Origin: Alphaproteobacteria bacterium UBA7691
GTDB taxonomy: Bacteria > Pseudomonadota > Alphaproteobacteria > Ferrovibrionales > Ferrovibrionaceae
Direction: 5' to 3'
NCBI GenBank assembly: GCA_002482765.1
Contig: DLGP01000071.1
Location: 82,961-146,960, forward strand
DNA length: 64,000 nucleotides
The first letter of the stretch is position 1, and the number at the start of each line of letters is the position of its first letter. The position numbers and the translations under genes are program-made. Below, piece by piece: positions 17,445 through 25,298 of this stretch. The notes beneath the pieces were generated by a model that saw only the letters and a list, made by a program, of their open reading frames with translations, was not told the origin of the DNA and searched no databases.

Positions 17445-17478
17445 GTTCGCATAACGAATATGTGTTCGATATGCGAAC
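17445..17478. promoter_or_regulatory. Tandem IclR-type operators upstream of maleylacetate reductase
   Basis: Two 15-bp palindromes, GTTCGCATAACGAAT (17445-17459) and GTTCGATATGCGAAC (17464-17478), spaced 19 bases start to start, and together nearly palindromic. They match the GTTCG-N5-CGAAC pattern bound by PcaU/PobR/PcaR-like IclR regulators (from memory). They fill the gap between the iclR stop and the maleylacetate reductase start. Confidence 0.8.
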
Positions 17479-17491
17479 AAATGGGGCGGAT

Positions 17492-18553
17492 ATGCTGTTG
17501 AATTTCACCTACGACCAGCTACCCGGCCGGGTGGTTTTTGGCCCGGGCAAGCTGGATCAGCTTGGGGCGGAAGTGCAGCGGCTGGGCGCCGAGCGCGCTC
17601 TGGTGTTGTGTACCCCGGAACAGGTGGGGCAGGCCGAGGCGGCGGCGGCGCAGCTGGGCAGCCGCTGTGCCGGGCTGTTTCCAGGCGCAGTGATGCATGT
17701 GCCGGTGGAAGTGGCCCGCGCAGCCCGCGACGAAGCCCGCCGGCTGGGTGCCGATTGTGCGGTGGCGATCGGCGGCGGCTCCACCATCGGCCTGGGCAAG
17801 GCCATCGCGCTGGAATCCGGCCTGCCGATCATTGCCGTGCCCACCACCTATGCCGGATCGGAAATGACACCGATCTATGGCCTGACCGAAGCCGGCATCA
17901 AAAAGACCGGCCGCGATGCCCGCGTGCTGCCGCGTGTTGTGATCTATGATCCGCTGCTCACACTGAGCCTGCCAGGACGCATCGGCGGCCCCAGCGGCAT
18001 CAATGCGATTGCGCATTGTGTTGAGGCGCTCTATGCCCAGGATGCCAATCCGATCATCTCGCTGCTGGCCGAAGATGGCATTCGTGCATTGGCCGGCAGT
18101 CTGCCGCAGGTGATGCGGCAGCCGGATGATGTGGCGGCGCGCAGCCAGGCCCTATATGGCGCCTGGCTGGCGGGTGCGTCACTCGGCGCCGTTGGCATGG
18201 CCTTGCACCATAAGCTGTGCCACACGCTGGGCGGCAGCTTCAATCTGCCGCATGCCGAAACCCATACCATCCTGCTGCCGCATGCGGCGGCTTATAACAA
18301 TGCGGCCGCGCCCGAGGCGATGGCGCGGGTGGCCCGCGCCCTGGGATGTGATCATGCGGCCCAGGGCCTCTATGATCTTGCCGCCAGCATCGGCGCGCCG
18401 TTGGCGCTGAAGCATATCGGCATGCCGGAAACTGGCCTGGATCATGCTGCCGAGCTGGCAGTGCAGAATCCTTATTACAATCCCTGTCCGGTAACACGCG
18501 AGGGTGTGCGGCTTTTGCTCGACAATGCCTATCATGGCCGCCGGCCAGCCTAA
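17492..18553 (+). CDS. Maleylacetate reductase
   Basis: A 353-residue iron-type alcohol dehydrogenase-fold protein that reduces maleylacetate to 3-oxoadipate with NAD(P)H. It begins MLLNFTYDQLPGRVVFGPGKL, matching the family's N-terminus; GGGSTIGLGKAIALE is the nucleotide-binding loop and PTTYAGSEMTPIYG is characteristic of the subfamily. Histidines that replace the metal site lie in NAIAHCVEALY and ALHHKLCHTLGG. The start at 17492 was chosen because an upstream in-frame ATG at 17471 lies inside the operator and lacks a ribosome-binding site, while GGGGCGG precedes 17492. The next gene encodes the dioxygenase that would make its substrate. Confidence 0.93.
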   Translation: MLLNFTYDQLPGRVVFGPGKLDQLGAEVQRLGAERALVLCTPEQVGQAEAAAAQLGSRCAGLFPGAVMHVPVEVARAARDEARRLGADCAVAIGGGSTIGLGKAIALESGLPIIAVPTTYAGSEMTPIYGLTEAGIKKTGRDARVLPRVVIYDPLLTLSLPGRIGGPSGINAIAHCVEALYAQDANPIISLLAEDGIRALAGSLPQVMRQPDDVAARSQALYGAWLAGASLGAVGMALHHKLCHTLGGSFNLPHAETHTILLPHAAAYNNAAAPEAMARVARALGCDHAAQGLYDLAASIGAPLALKHIGMPETGLDHAAELAVQNPYYNPCPVTREGVRLLLDNAYHGRRPA

Positions 18554-18575
18554 ACCAAGCGGGAGTGAAACAGAC

Positions 18576-19439
18576 ATGCGTAATCTGAGCGAAGACAATC
18601 TCACCGAAGCCGTGCTGGCCAAGCTGGAAGGTGCCAGCGATGCGCGGTTCAAATTTGTCATGACCGCGCTGATCCGGCATCTGCATGATTTTGTGCGTGA
18701 GGTGGCATTGACCGAAGCGGAATGGAAAACCGCCATCGACTTCCTCACCGCCACCGGCCATACCTGCGACGACAAGCGCCAGGAATTCATCCTGCTTTCC
18801 GATACGCTGGGCGTTTCCATGCTGGTGGATGCGATCAACCATCGCATGCCGGCCGGCACCACGGAAACCACCGTGCTGGGGCCGTTCCATGTTGCCGGCG
18901 CGCCGGAATTGCCTTTGGGCAGCGATATTGCCGTGGGCCATCCTGGTATCGCCACCTATTGCCATGGCCGCATTAGCGATGCGAACGGCAAGCCGCTGGC
19001 GGGTGTGCAACTGGATGTGTGGCAGACCGATCACGAAGGCTTCTACGATGTGCAGCGGCCCGAACAGGGCCTGATGCGCTTACGCGGGCGTTTTCGCAGC
19101 GATGCCGATGGCCGCTACCTTTTCCGCACCATCAAGCCGGTTTCCTATCCGATCCCAACCGATGGCCCGGTGGGCAAAATGCTGCTGCTGATGGGGCGGC
19201 ACCCTTATCGCCCGGCACATATCCATTTCATTCTCAGCGCACCGGGCTACCAGCCGGTGGTGACGCATCTGTTCGCCGAGGGCGATACGTATCTTGATTC
19301 CGATGCCGTGTTCGGTGTGAAGAATTCGCTGGTGGTGGATTTTGTCGAACAGGCGGCGGGCAGCCTGGCGCCGGATGGCAGCCGGCCCGATCAAGCCTTC
19401 TGCGTCGTGCAATACGATTTCGGTTTGCTGGAGGCCTGA
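18576..19439 (+). CDS. Intradiol ring-cleavage dioxygenase, probably hydroxyquinol 1,2-dioxygenase
   Basis: A 287-residue non-haem Fe(III) enzyme that would cleave 1,2,4-trihydroxybenzene to maleylacetate. It has the dioxygenase N-terminal helical domain (about 1-95) and then the intradiol core: TVLGPFHVAGAP, GVQLDVWQTDHEGFYDVQ (first Tyr ligand), KPVSYPIPTDGPVG (second Tyr) and RPAHIHF (both His ligands). Ribosome-binding site GGGAG is well placed. The neighbouring maleylacetate reductase favours hydroxyquinol over catechol as substrate; sequence alone does not exclude chlorocatechol or catechol. Confidence 0.88.
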   Translation: MRNLSEDNLTEAVLAKLEGASDARFKFVMTALIRHLHDFVREVALTEAEWKTAIDFLTATGHTCDDKRQEFILLSDTLGVSMLVDAINHRMPAGTTETTVLGPFHVAGAPELPLGSDIAVGHPGIATYCHGRISDANGKPLAGVQLDVWQTDHEGFYDVQRPEQGLMRLRGRFRSDADGRYLFRTIKPVSYPIPTDGPVGKMLLLMGRHPYRPAHIHFILSAPGYQPVVTHLFAEGDTYLDSDAVFGVKNSLVVDFVEQAAGSLAPDGSRPDQAFCVVQYDFGLLEA

Positions 19440-19442
19440 GCC

Positions 19443-19745
19443 ATGCTGTTTTGTTTTCACAATATCGATCAGCCCGATGCCGCCGCTTTGCGGCAACAAT
19501 GGCGCCCGGCGCATAAGGAATACCTTGCCCGCGTGGCCGGCCAGATCGCCTTTGCCGGGCCGCTGCTGGCCGATGATGGCGTGACCATGCAGGGCAGCCT
19601 GCTGGTGATCGACTTTCCGGATCGCGCCGCCGCCGAAGCCTGGCTGCGTGATGAACCGTTCACGCGCAACGGCGTCTATGCCAGCATTTCGATCCGCGCT
19701 TATCAGAATCTGTGGCCGCAACGCACAGGATTTGTGGCGTCCTAG
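19443..19745 (+). CDS. YciI-like family protein
   Basis: A 100-residue protein of the YciI/EthD-related ferredoxin-like fold. Visible features are the N-terminal strand MLFCFHNIDQPDA, AHKEYLARVAGQIAFAGPLLADDG with the conserved H and D, and the C-terminal EAWLRDEPFTRNGVY motif typical of YciI-like proteins (position of the D-PF). Such proteins occur in aromatic pathways, some as muconolactone isomerase-like or dehalogenase-like accessory enzymes. It follows the dioxygenase gene by 3 bases, so it is in the same operon. Its exact reaction is unknown. Confidence 0.82.
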   Translation: MLFCFHNIDQPDAAALRQQWRPAHKEYLARVAGQIAFAGPLLADDGVTMQGSLLVIDFPDRAAAEAWLRDEPFTRNGVYASISIRAYQNLWPQRTGFVAS

Positions 19746-19767
19746 GCGACAGCAGATTTTGTTGCGC

Positions 19768-19801
19768 TTGACGGGTTTCATGGGATTGACTAGCCTCAAC
19801 C
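19768..19801 (+). promoter_or_regulatory. Promoter giving a leaderless iclR-npdG-cofDC transcript
   Basis: TTGACG (19768-19773), 17-base spacer, TAGCCT (19791-19796), then 5 bases to the ATG at 19802. The likely start site coincides with the start codon. No ribosome-binding site is present. Two other iclR genes in this window have the same arrangement. Confidence 0.65.
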
Positions 19802-20701
19802 ATGAAACAAAAACACCGTTCCTATATACGGAACACCACTAAAGCCGCGCCGAAACAAGCGGTGGCCGGCAAGGCGGCGCCAGTAGTGAAAAAGGCGGCG
19901 GCAAAGCCGGCCGCGCGGCCGCCGGTGGAGCGCAATGCCAACCAGTCGGTATCGCGGGCGCTGGCGATCCTTGATCTGCTGGCCGGCAATCAGGCCGATA
20001 TGGGCGTGCGCGATATCGCCCGCCGCCTCGGCCTGGCTGCCAGCATTGCCCAACGCCTGATCCGCACCCTGGCCGAAGCCGGCTATGTTGAGCAATCAGC
20101 AGAAACTCAGCGCTATCGCATTGGCTTCATGGCCTATCGTATCGGCCAGGTTTATGTTGCCGCCAATGACCTGCTCAATCTTGCGCTTTCCGAGATGCGG
20201 CAGCTTTCCGATCGCCATGGCCTCAACGCTTTCCTGGGCGTGTTGCGTGATGACCGCGTGGTCTATCTGGCGGCAACGCAGAGTAACGGCCCGATCACCA
20301 TCCGCAACCTGCCAGGTTCAACCACACATCTGCACACCACGGCCTTGGGCAAGGCATTGCTATTTGATCTGTCGGAAGCCGAGATACTGCAACGGCTCGG
20401 CAAGCCGCCCTATGCGCGGCTGACCCGCCACAGCATCACCACACAGCAGGAATTCCTGGCCAATCTGGCGGCGGCCCGCAGCCAGGGACATGCGCTTTGT
20501 GATGAAGAGAATCTCGACAATGTGTATGCCTTCGGCGCGCCGATCCGCGATAGCAGCGGGCAATGCGTGGCGGCGATGAGTGCCGCCTTGCCGCGTAATC
20601 TGGTTGATCCGGCCAAACTGCCGGGCCAGATCGAATTGATGACCCAGGCGACAAGACGGATTTCGCAGAAGCTGGGCGCCCCGGCCTGGGCCTTGAAGTG
20701 A
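19802..20701 (+). CDS. IclR-family regulator heading the npdG-cofD-cofC operon
   Basis: A 299-residue IclR protein with an extra N-terminal tail of about 40 residues rich in Lys, Ala and Pro (KAAPKQAVAGKAAPVVKKAA), then the winged helix (NQSVSRALAILDLLA, MGVRDIARRLGLAASIAQRLIRTLAEAGYVEQ) and effector domain (GLNAFLGVLRDDRVVYLAATQSNGP, HTTALGKALLFDLSE, DEENLDNVYAFGAPIRD). The effector half closely resembles those of the regulators at 35070 and 39337. Codons 6-11 contain the shared operator element. It is followed by F420 genes, so it likely controls F420 synthesis and itself. An alternative internal start would remove the basic tail. Confidence 0.88.
   Translation: MKQKHRSYIRNTTKAAPKQAVAGKAAPVVKKAAAKPAARPPVERNANQSVSRALAILDLLAGNQADMGVRDIARRLGLAASIAQRLIRTLAEAGYVEQSAETQRYRIGFMAYRIGQVYVAANDLLNLALSEMRQLSDRHGLNAFLGVLRDDRVVYLAATQSNGPITIRNLPGSTTHLHTTALGKALLFDLSEAEILQRLGKPPYARLTRHSITTQQEFLANLAAARSQGHALCDEENLDNVYAFGAPIRDSSGQCVAAMSAALPRNLVDPAKLPGQIELMTQATRRISQKLGAPAWALK
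19818..19834. promoter_or_regulatory. IclR operator inside the iclR coding start (site 1)
   Basis: GTTCCTATATACGGAAC, a perfect 5-bp inverted repeat with 7-base spacer, lying 16 bases downstream of the ATG A. The same GTTCC-N7-GGNAC element occurs at 24265-24281, 35083-35099 and 39353-39369. A bound regulator here would block early elongation or promoter clearance. Confidence 0.75.
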
Positions 20702-20734
20702 TGATGTTCAAACAGCAGTGAACGAGGATGCGTG

Positions 20735-21406
20735 ATGACGAATGAGCGTTTTACCCTGGCCGTGATCGGCGGTACTGGTGCCGAAGGCGGCGGACTGGCT
20801 TTGCGCTGGGCCCATGCCGGCCACAAGGTGATCATCGGCTCGCGCCAGCCGGAAAAAGCCGAGGAAGCCGCCAAGCAGCTTAATGCGTTGCTGGGCAATG
20901 ATGCCATCCAGGGCATGGAAAGCCGCGCCGCGGTTGCCGCCGCCGATATCGCCGTGCTGGCAGTGCCGTTTGCGGCGCAGCAGGCCACGGCTCTGGGTTT
21001 GGCTGAAGTGCTGGCCGGCAAGATTCTGGTGGATGTGACCGTGCCGCTGATGCCGCCCAAGGTAAGCCAGGTGCAATTGCCGGCTTCAGGCTCCTGCGTC
21101 GTTGATCTGCAACAGGCTTTGGGCGATGGCGTGCGCGTGGTGTCGGCATTCCAGAATGTTTCGGCGCACAAGCTGAAGGATCTGAATTACAAAATCGCCT
21201 GCGATGTGCTGGTTTGCGCCAATGACAAGGCGGCGCGGCAGAGTGTGATCCAGCTTGCCGGCGATGCCGGCCTGCGTGGCGTGGATGCCGGTATGCTGGC
21301 CAATTCCACCGTGGCGGAAAGCCTCACCTCGGTGCTGATCTGGATCAACCGCACCTACAAGATTCCGGATGCCGGCATCAGCATCACCGGCCTGCCGGCA
21401 GCGTGA
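20735..21406 (+). CDS. npdG: NADPH-dependent F420 reductase (F420:NADP oxidoreductase)
   Basis: A 223-residue Rossmann protein that moves hydride between NADP(H) and coenzyme F420. TLAVIGGTGAEGGGLALRWA is the dinucleotide loop, and GHKVIIGSRQPEKAE carries the S-R pair that selects NADPH's 2'-phosphate. DVTVPLMPP and VSAFQNVSAHKL are typical of the family. The ATG at 20735 was preferred to the adjacent GTG at 20732. It lies between its IclR regulator and cofD, and would supply reduced F420 for the LLM enzymes of this region. Confidence 0.93.
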   Translation: MTNERFTLAVIGGTGAEGGGLALRWAHAGHKVIIGSRQPEKAEEAAKQLNALLGNDAIQGMESRAAVAAADIAVLAVPFAAQQATALGLAEVLAGKILVDVTVPLMPPKVSQVQLPASGSCVVDLQQALGDGVRVVSAFQNVSAHKLKDLNYKIACDVLVCANDKAARQSVIQLAGDAGLRGVDAGMLANSTVAESLTSVLIWINRTYKIPDAGISITGLPAA

Positions 21407-21413
21407 GAGCCTT

Positions 21414-22373
21414 ATGCAGCAGCATGTCATAGCCCTGGCTGGCGGCGTTGGCGGCGCCAAGCTGGCGCATGGCCTGGCCATGCTGCTGCCACCGGAAGCA
21501 CTGAGTGTGGTGGTGAATGTCGGCGACGACTTCAGCCATCTCGGTTTTCCGGTCTGCCCTGATCTTGATACCGTGCTCTACACCCTGGCCGGCATTGCCA
21601 ATGCGGAAACCGGCTGGGGCATAGCCGGCGAAAGCTGGAATTTTATGGCGCCGATGCAGGCGCTGGGTGGTGAAACCTGGTTCCGGCTGGGTGACAAGGA
21701 TATCGCCACGCATACGCGGCGGCGCCAGTTGCTGGCCGAGGGGCAGACACTGGCCCAGGCGATTGATGCCCTGCGGCGCGCGCATGGCATTAGCTGCGCC
21801 ATTCTGCCGGCCAGCGATGATGCATTGCGCACCCGTGTATTGACCGAACAGGGCGAGCTCGATTTCCAGATTTATTTTGTGCGCGAGCAATGCCGCCCGG
21901 TGGTGCGTGGTTTGCGCTATGACGGCGCCGAGGCAGCGCAGCCAGCCAGGATACAAGGCCGTGCCTGGACCGAAACGGATTGTGCCGGCATCGTGATCTG
22001 TCCGTCCAATCCTTATCTCAGCATTGCGCCGATCCTGGCCATGCCGGCGGCGCGGCGCTGGCTGGCCGAGCGCAAATGTGCGGCCATTGCGGTATCGCCG
22101 ATCATCGGCGGTGCGGCGGTGAAAGGCCCGGCGGCCAAGCTGATGCGTGAATTCGGCATTGAACCTTCGGCACTTGCCGTGGCCGAATATTATCATGGCC
22201 TGATCGACTATCTGTTGATCGACCAAGCCGATGCTGATCAAGCCGAGGCTATTGCCGCGCTTGGCATCAAGCCGGTGTTGGCGGATATCCTGATGCGTGA
22301 CGCAGCAGATCGGCGTAGGCTGGGGCAGATTTGTGTTGATATCCTGGGGCGCCATGGCGCCATGGTGTCGTGA
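21414..22373 (+). CDS. cofD: 2-phospho-L-lactate transferase (CofD/FbiA)
   Basis: A 319-residue enzyme that joins the activated phospho-acid (lactyl-, enolpyruvyl- or glyceryl-2-diphospho-5'-guanosine) to FO, giving F420-0 or dehydro-F420-0. The N-terminal VIALAGGVGGAKLAHGLA and VNVGDDFSHLGFPVCPDLDTVLYTL are diagnostic. Further motifs are HTRRRQLLAEGQTL and IVICPSNPYLSIAPIL. The ATG at 21414 is 7 bases after the npdG stop; the gene overlaps cofC by one base (TGATG). Confidence 0.96.
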   Translation: MQQHVIALAGGVGGAKLAHGLAMLLPPEALSVVVNVGDDFSHLGFPVCPDLDTVLYTLAGIANAETGWGIAGESWNFMAPMQALGGETWFRLGDKDIATHTRRRQLLAEGQTLAQAIDALRRAHGISCAILPASDDALRTRVLTEQGELDFQIYFVREQCRPVVRGLRYDGAEAAQPARIQGRAWTETDCAGIVICPSNPYLSIAPILAMPAARRWLAERKCAAIAVSPIIGGAAVKGPAAKLMREFGIEPSALAVAEYYHGLIDYLLIDQADADQAEAIAALGIKPVLADILMRDAADRRRLGQICVDILGRHGAMVS

Positions 22374-23002
22374 TGCAGGATGTTTATGCCGTCATTCCGG
22401 TCAAGCCGCTTGCCATCGGCAAGTCGCGGCTGGGTGGCTGGCTGCCGCCGAGCGAGCGCGTGGCCTTGAATGCCTGCCTGTTGCAGCACACGCTGGCGGT
22501 GGCGGCGGAATTTCCCGGCCCGGCCCGCTGCATCGTGGTCAGCGCTTCGGCCGATGTGCGTCATCTGGCGCAGCAGCGCGGCATGATCGCGCTGGCCGAT
22601 CCGCCAGGGGCCGAAACGCTGAATGATGCCGTGGCGGCGGCAAGCCAGCTGGCGCTGGCGCATGGTGCCGAGGCGCTGTTTGTACTGCCGGTGGATTTGC
22701 CGATGCTGAGTGCTGCCAAGCTGCGCCACACGATTGCAGCCGCACCGCCGTCGCCGACCTGCCTGCTGATTGCCGATCAGCATGGCGAAGGCACCAATTT
22801 TCTTTATCAGGCGCCGGTACGGCTGCTGCATTACCGCTATGGCGCCAATAGCTGTGCCTTGCATGCCGAAGCGGCCTGGCGCGCCGGCCTGGTGCCGCAG
22901 ATTTGCCGCGCTGATGCGGCCTGGTTTGATCTGGATCGGGTGCCGGATTACCGGCGCTGGAGCGCGGCCACCGCCGCTGCGCCGGCCCTGCTGCCGGCCT
23001 GA
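22373..23002 (+). CDS. cofC: Guanylyltransferase for F420 side-chain activation (CofC/FbiD)
   Basis: A 209-residue nucleotidyltransferase-fold protein that activates 2-phospho-L-lactate, phosphoenolpyruvate or 3-phosphoglycerate with GTP. VIPVKPLAIGKSRLGGWLPPSERVAL is the NTP-binding N-terminus; VLPVDLPMLSA is the metal-binding D-x-P motif; GEGTNFLYQAP and FDLDRVPDY are typical CofC segments. Which phospho-acid is used in this organism cannot be read by eye. It is translationally coupled to cofD. Confidence 0.92.
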   Translation: MQDVYAVIPVKPLAIGKSRLGGWLPPSERVALNACLLQHTLAVAAEFPGPARCIVVSASADVRHLAQQRGMIALADPPGAETLNDAVAAASQLALAHGAEALFVLPVDLPMLSAAKLRHTIAAAPPSPTCLLIADQHGEGTNFLYQAPVRLLHYRYGANSCALHAEAAWRAGLVPQICRADAAWFDLDRVPDYRRWSAATAAAPALLPA

Positions 23003-23021
23003 CGCTGAAGTTGAAGTTACA

Positions 23022-23051
23022 CCGCGCCGGAACCAACTGGCCCCGGCGCGG
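23022..23051. terminator. Stem-loop between convergent cofC and the ABC binding-protein gene
   Basis: CCGCGCCGG (23022-23030) and CCGGCGCGG (23043-23051) form a perfect 9-bp stem with a 12-base loop. A short T-rich stretch follows on the plus strand (GCGCTTTACT). It probably terminates both convergent transcripts, though the T-run is weak. Confidence 0.7.
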
Positions 23052-23059
23052 CGCTTTAC

Positions 23060-24238
23060 TCACTTCATGTTGAGCAGTTCGGCAATGCTGATGGCGCGGT
23101 TTTTCACCTGCTGCACCAGCACAATCTTGCCGGCCTGATTACGCTCGTCGAAGCTGACCACCGGACCCATCACGGTCTGGAATTTCACCTTGCTCAGCGC
23201 ATCGCGCACCTTCACCGGATCGGCGCTGGCGGCTTCGGTGATGGCCTGGGCGATAACACGCACATTGTCATAGCCGGCCCAGGTTTGCAGCACCGGGGCC
23301 AGCTTGTGGCGTTCGGTGATCTTGGCGATGAAGGCCTTGTTGGTCGGGCTGTCGATAGCGGTGGAATAGCTCCAGGTGCTGATCGAATTCTCCATGCCGC
23401 CGGCCTGGATGATCTGCATGTTTTCGCCACCCAGTTCGGCGCGTCCGGTATAGGGGATGCGCAGGCCCATCTGCATGGCGTTGCGCAGCAGGTTAAGCTG
23501 GTCGCCGCCAAGCTGGAACAGCGCCACGGCATCCGGTTTGCTGCGGCTGATGCGGGTCAGCAGGCTGGTGAAATCCGGCGTATTCTGCGGCGGGAAATCC
23601 ACCGAGATGATTTCCAGGCCGGCCTTCTTGGCCAGTTCAACAAAGCTGTTGGCGCCGCCACGGCCAAAATCGGTATCCTCGGCGATCACCGCCACCTTCT
23701 TGAAAATCTTCTTGTCGGAAAGATAGCCGACCAGGGCTTCCATCATCGCCGCATCGGAAGGATTGGTGCGGAAGGTCCATTCATTGCCGCCGATGCCGGA
23801 CAGATCGGTGATGCGCGGGCTGGAGGCAACGCCGCCCACCAGCGGAATCTTGGCATCCTTGATCAGCGGCATCATCGCCAGCGAGGCGGAAGAACAATGG
23901 GCGCCGATGATCGCCGCCGGCTTGGCTTCGATCAGCTTGTTGGCGGCATTCACGGCTTCGGAAGGATTGCAGCGATTATCCACCACCATAGTCTTGAGCT
24001 TGCGGCCGCCAAGCAGGCCACCGGCAGCGTTGATCTCGTCCACCGCCAGGTTGACGCCCCACATCTCACGTTCGGAGGCAATGGCAGCCGGGCCGCTGGC
24101 CGGGGTGCTGACGCCGATCAGGATATCCTGGGCCTGGGCGTTGCTCGGCACTGCGCTAGCCAGCAAACCAAGTGTGCCGAATAGCGCAACAGCGCCTAAG
24201 AAAAATTGGTTAACACCCATGTAATACTTTGCCTTCAT
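23060..24238 (-). CDS. ABC importer periplasmic binding protein, branched-chain amino acid (LivK) type
   Basis: A 392-residue type I periplasmic binding protein. A signal peptide covers about residues 1-36, with cleavage after SNAQA; the mature protein starts QDILIGVSTPASGPAA. INAAGGLLGGRKLKTMVVDNRCNPSEAVNAANKLI and EDTDFGRGGANSF are typical of the LivK/HAAT family. Ribosome-binding site GAGGAGGG precedes the ATG at 24238. The gene is divergent from its permease genes. Ligands of this family include amino acids, amides, urea, aromatic acids and similar compounds; the adjacent HyuAB genes suggest a lactam, imide or hydantoin-like substrate (inference). Confidence 0.92.
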   Translation of the reverse strand: MKAKYYMGVNQFFLGAVALFGTLGLLASAVPSNAQAQDILIGVSTPASGPAAIASEREMWGVNLAVDEINAAGGLLGGRKLKTMVVDNRCNPSEAVNAANKLIEAKPAAIIGAHCSSASLAMMPLIKDAKIPLVGGVASSPRITDLSGIGGNEWTFRTNPSDAAMMEALVGYLSDKKIFKKVAVIAEDTDFGRGGANSFVELAKKAGLEIISVDFPPQNTPDFTSLLTRISRSKPDAVALFQLGGDQLNLLRNAMQMGLRIPYTGRAELGGENMQIIQAGGMENSISTWSYSTAIDSPTNKAFIAKITERHKLAPVLQTWAGYDNVRVIAQAITEAASADPVKVRDALSKVKFQTVMGPVVSFDERNQAGKIVLVQQVKNRAISIAELLNMK

Positions 24239-24262
24239 CTGGCCCTCCTCTGCTGGAATGAA

Positions 24263-24283
24263 GTGTTCCGCCATAAGGAACAC
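24263..24283. promoter_or_regulatory. IclR operator in the divergent importer intergenic region (site 2)
   Basis: Arms GTGTTCC (24263-24269) and GGAACAC (24277-24283) flank GCCATAA, making the best copy of GTTCC-N7-GGAAC in the window with 7-bp perfect arms. It lies 25 bases upstream of the binding-protein ATG and 130 bases upstream of livH. The remaining 24284-24413 is markedly AT-rich for this DNA and probably holds the livH promoter; I could not assign clear hexamers. Confidence 0.8.
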
Positions 24284-24413
24284 AGTTAATGCAACGACTT
24301 ATCTTTATGCTAACAGAGATTTTCTATTACGACATCATGAATTTTTACTAGAAATAATTTTTGTAAACTCGTATGTATTTGGCTGTGAATTGAAGCGTGA
24401 GAAAAGCCCCGGC

Positions 24414-25298
24414 ATGCCTGATTCCCTGTATCTGCTGCAATTGCTGCTCAATGGCCTGGTGCTCGGCCTGATCTACGCGCTGATCGCTGCCGGCCTGTCG
24501 CTGTTATTCGGCGTGCTGGAGATGATCAATTTCGCCCATGGCGAATTCCTCATGCTCGGCGCCTATGCGATGTGCTTCACGTTGCCGCTTTTTGGCCTGA
24601 GCTATCTGCCATCGCTGGCGCTTTCGGTGCTGCTTTGCGGCGGTATTGGCCTGTTGCTGTTTGAAGGTTTTCTGTCGCGTGTGCAGCGCGGCGAATTTGA
24701 ACGCGGCATCCTGATCACCATGGGCCTGTCGATGATCCTGCTTTACGGCATGCAATATGCTGTCTCGGCCACGCCGCGTATGGTGGATACCCAATTCGGC
24801 TTCAGCGGTGTTGCCATCGGCGATATCCAGATCACCTGGGCGCGTATCGCCGCTGCCGGCTTTGCCCTGCTGGCCTTTGGCCTGCTCTACTGGTGCCTCA
24901 ACGCCACCGAATTCGGCCGCTGCATGCGGGCCATCGCCCAAAGCCGCGAGGCGGCGCTGATGGTGGGTATTCAGCCGAAGAAAGTGGCGCGTAACGCCGT
25001 GATGCTGGCCACGGCTCTGTGTGGCCTGGCCGGCGCCTGCATTGCCCCGGTGCAATTGGTGCAGCCGCAGATGGGGCAGTTCCTGGTGTTCAAGGCTTTT
25101 GCGCTGGTGCTGATCGGCGGCCTGGGCAGTATTCCCGGCGCCATCACGGCCGCCGTGTTGCTGGGCGTGGTGGAAAATTTTGTCGGCGGTTTCTTCTCCA
25201 TCGTGTGGCAGGAAGCGGTTGGGTTCATCGCCATGATCCTGGTGTTGATATTGCGTCCCGAGGGCCTGTTTGCCCGCGGCAATGTGCGGGTGGGCTGA
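24414..25298 (+). CDS. ABC importer permease, LivH type
   Basis: A 294-residue inner-membrane permease with about eight helices: LNGLVLGLIYALIAAGLSLLFGVLEMINFAHGEFLMLGAY is the LivH signature, and ALVLIGGLGSIPGAI forms the cytoplasmic ATPase contact. The ATG at 24414 was chosen because upstream in-frame starts lie in AT-rich non-coding-looking sequence and would overlap the operator region. No strong ribosome-binding site is visible. Its stop overlaps the livM start (TGATG). Confidence 0.92.
   Translation: MPDSLYLLQLLLNGLVLGLIYALIAAGLSLLFGVLEMINFAHGEFLMLGAYAMCFTLPLFGLSYLPSLALSVLLCGGIGLLLFEGFLSRVQRGEFERGILITMGLSMILLYGMQYAVSATPRMVDTQFGFSGVAIGDIQITWARIAAAGFALLAFGLLYWCLNATEFGRCMRAIAQSREAALMVGIQPKKVARNAVMLATALCGLAGACIAPVQLVQPQMGQFLVFKAFALVLIGGLGSIPGAITAAVLLGVVENFVGGFFSIVWQEAVGFIAMILVLILRPEGLFARGNVRVG

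Noticed and set aside
20707..20724. GTTCA-N8-TGAAC inverted repeat upstream of npdG as a further IclR site
   Set aside because: The spacer length and the fifth base of each arm differ from the GTTCC-N7-GGNAC set, and it lies inside an operon where the genes are already driven from 19768.
24284..24413. AT-rich stretch as evidence of a horizontally acquired segment
   Set aside because: It is only about 130 bases between divergent importer genes, and the flanking genes have the same GC-rich codon use as the rest; a promoter region explains it.
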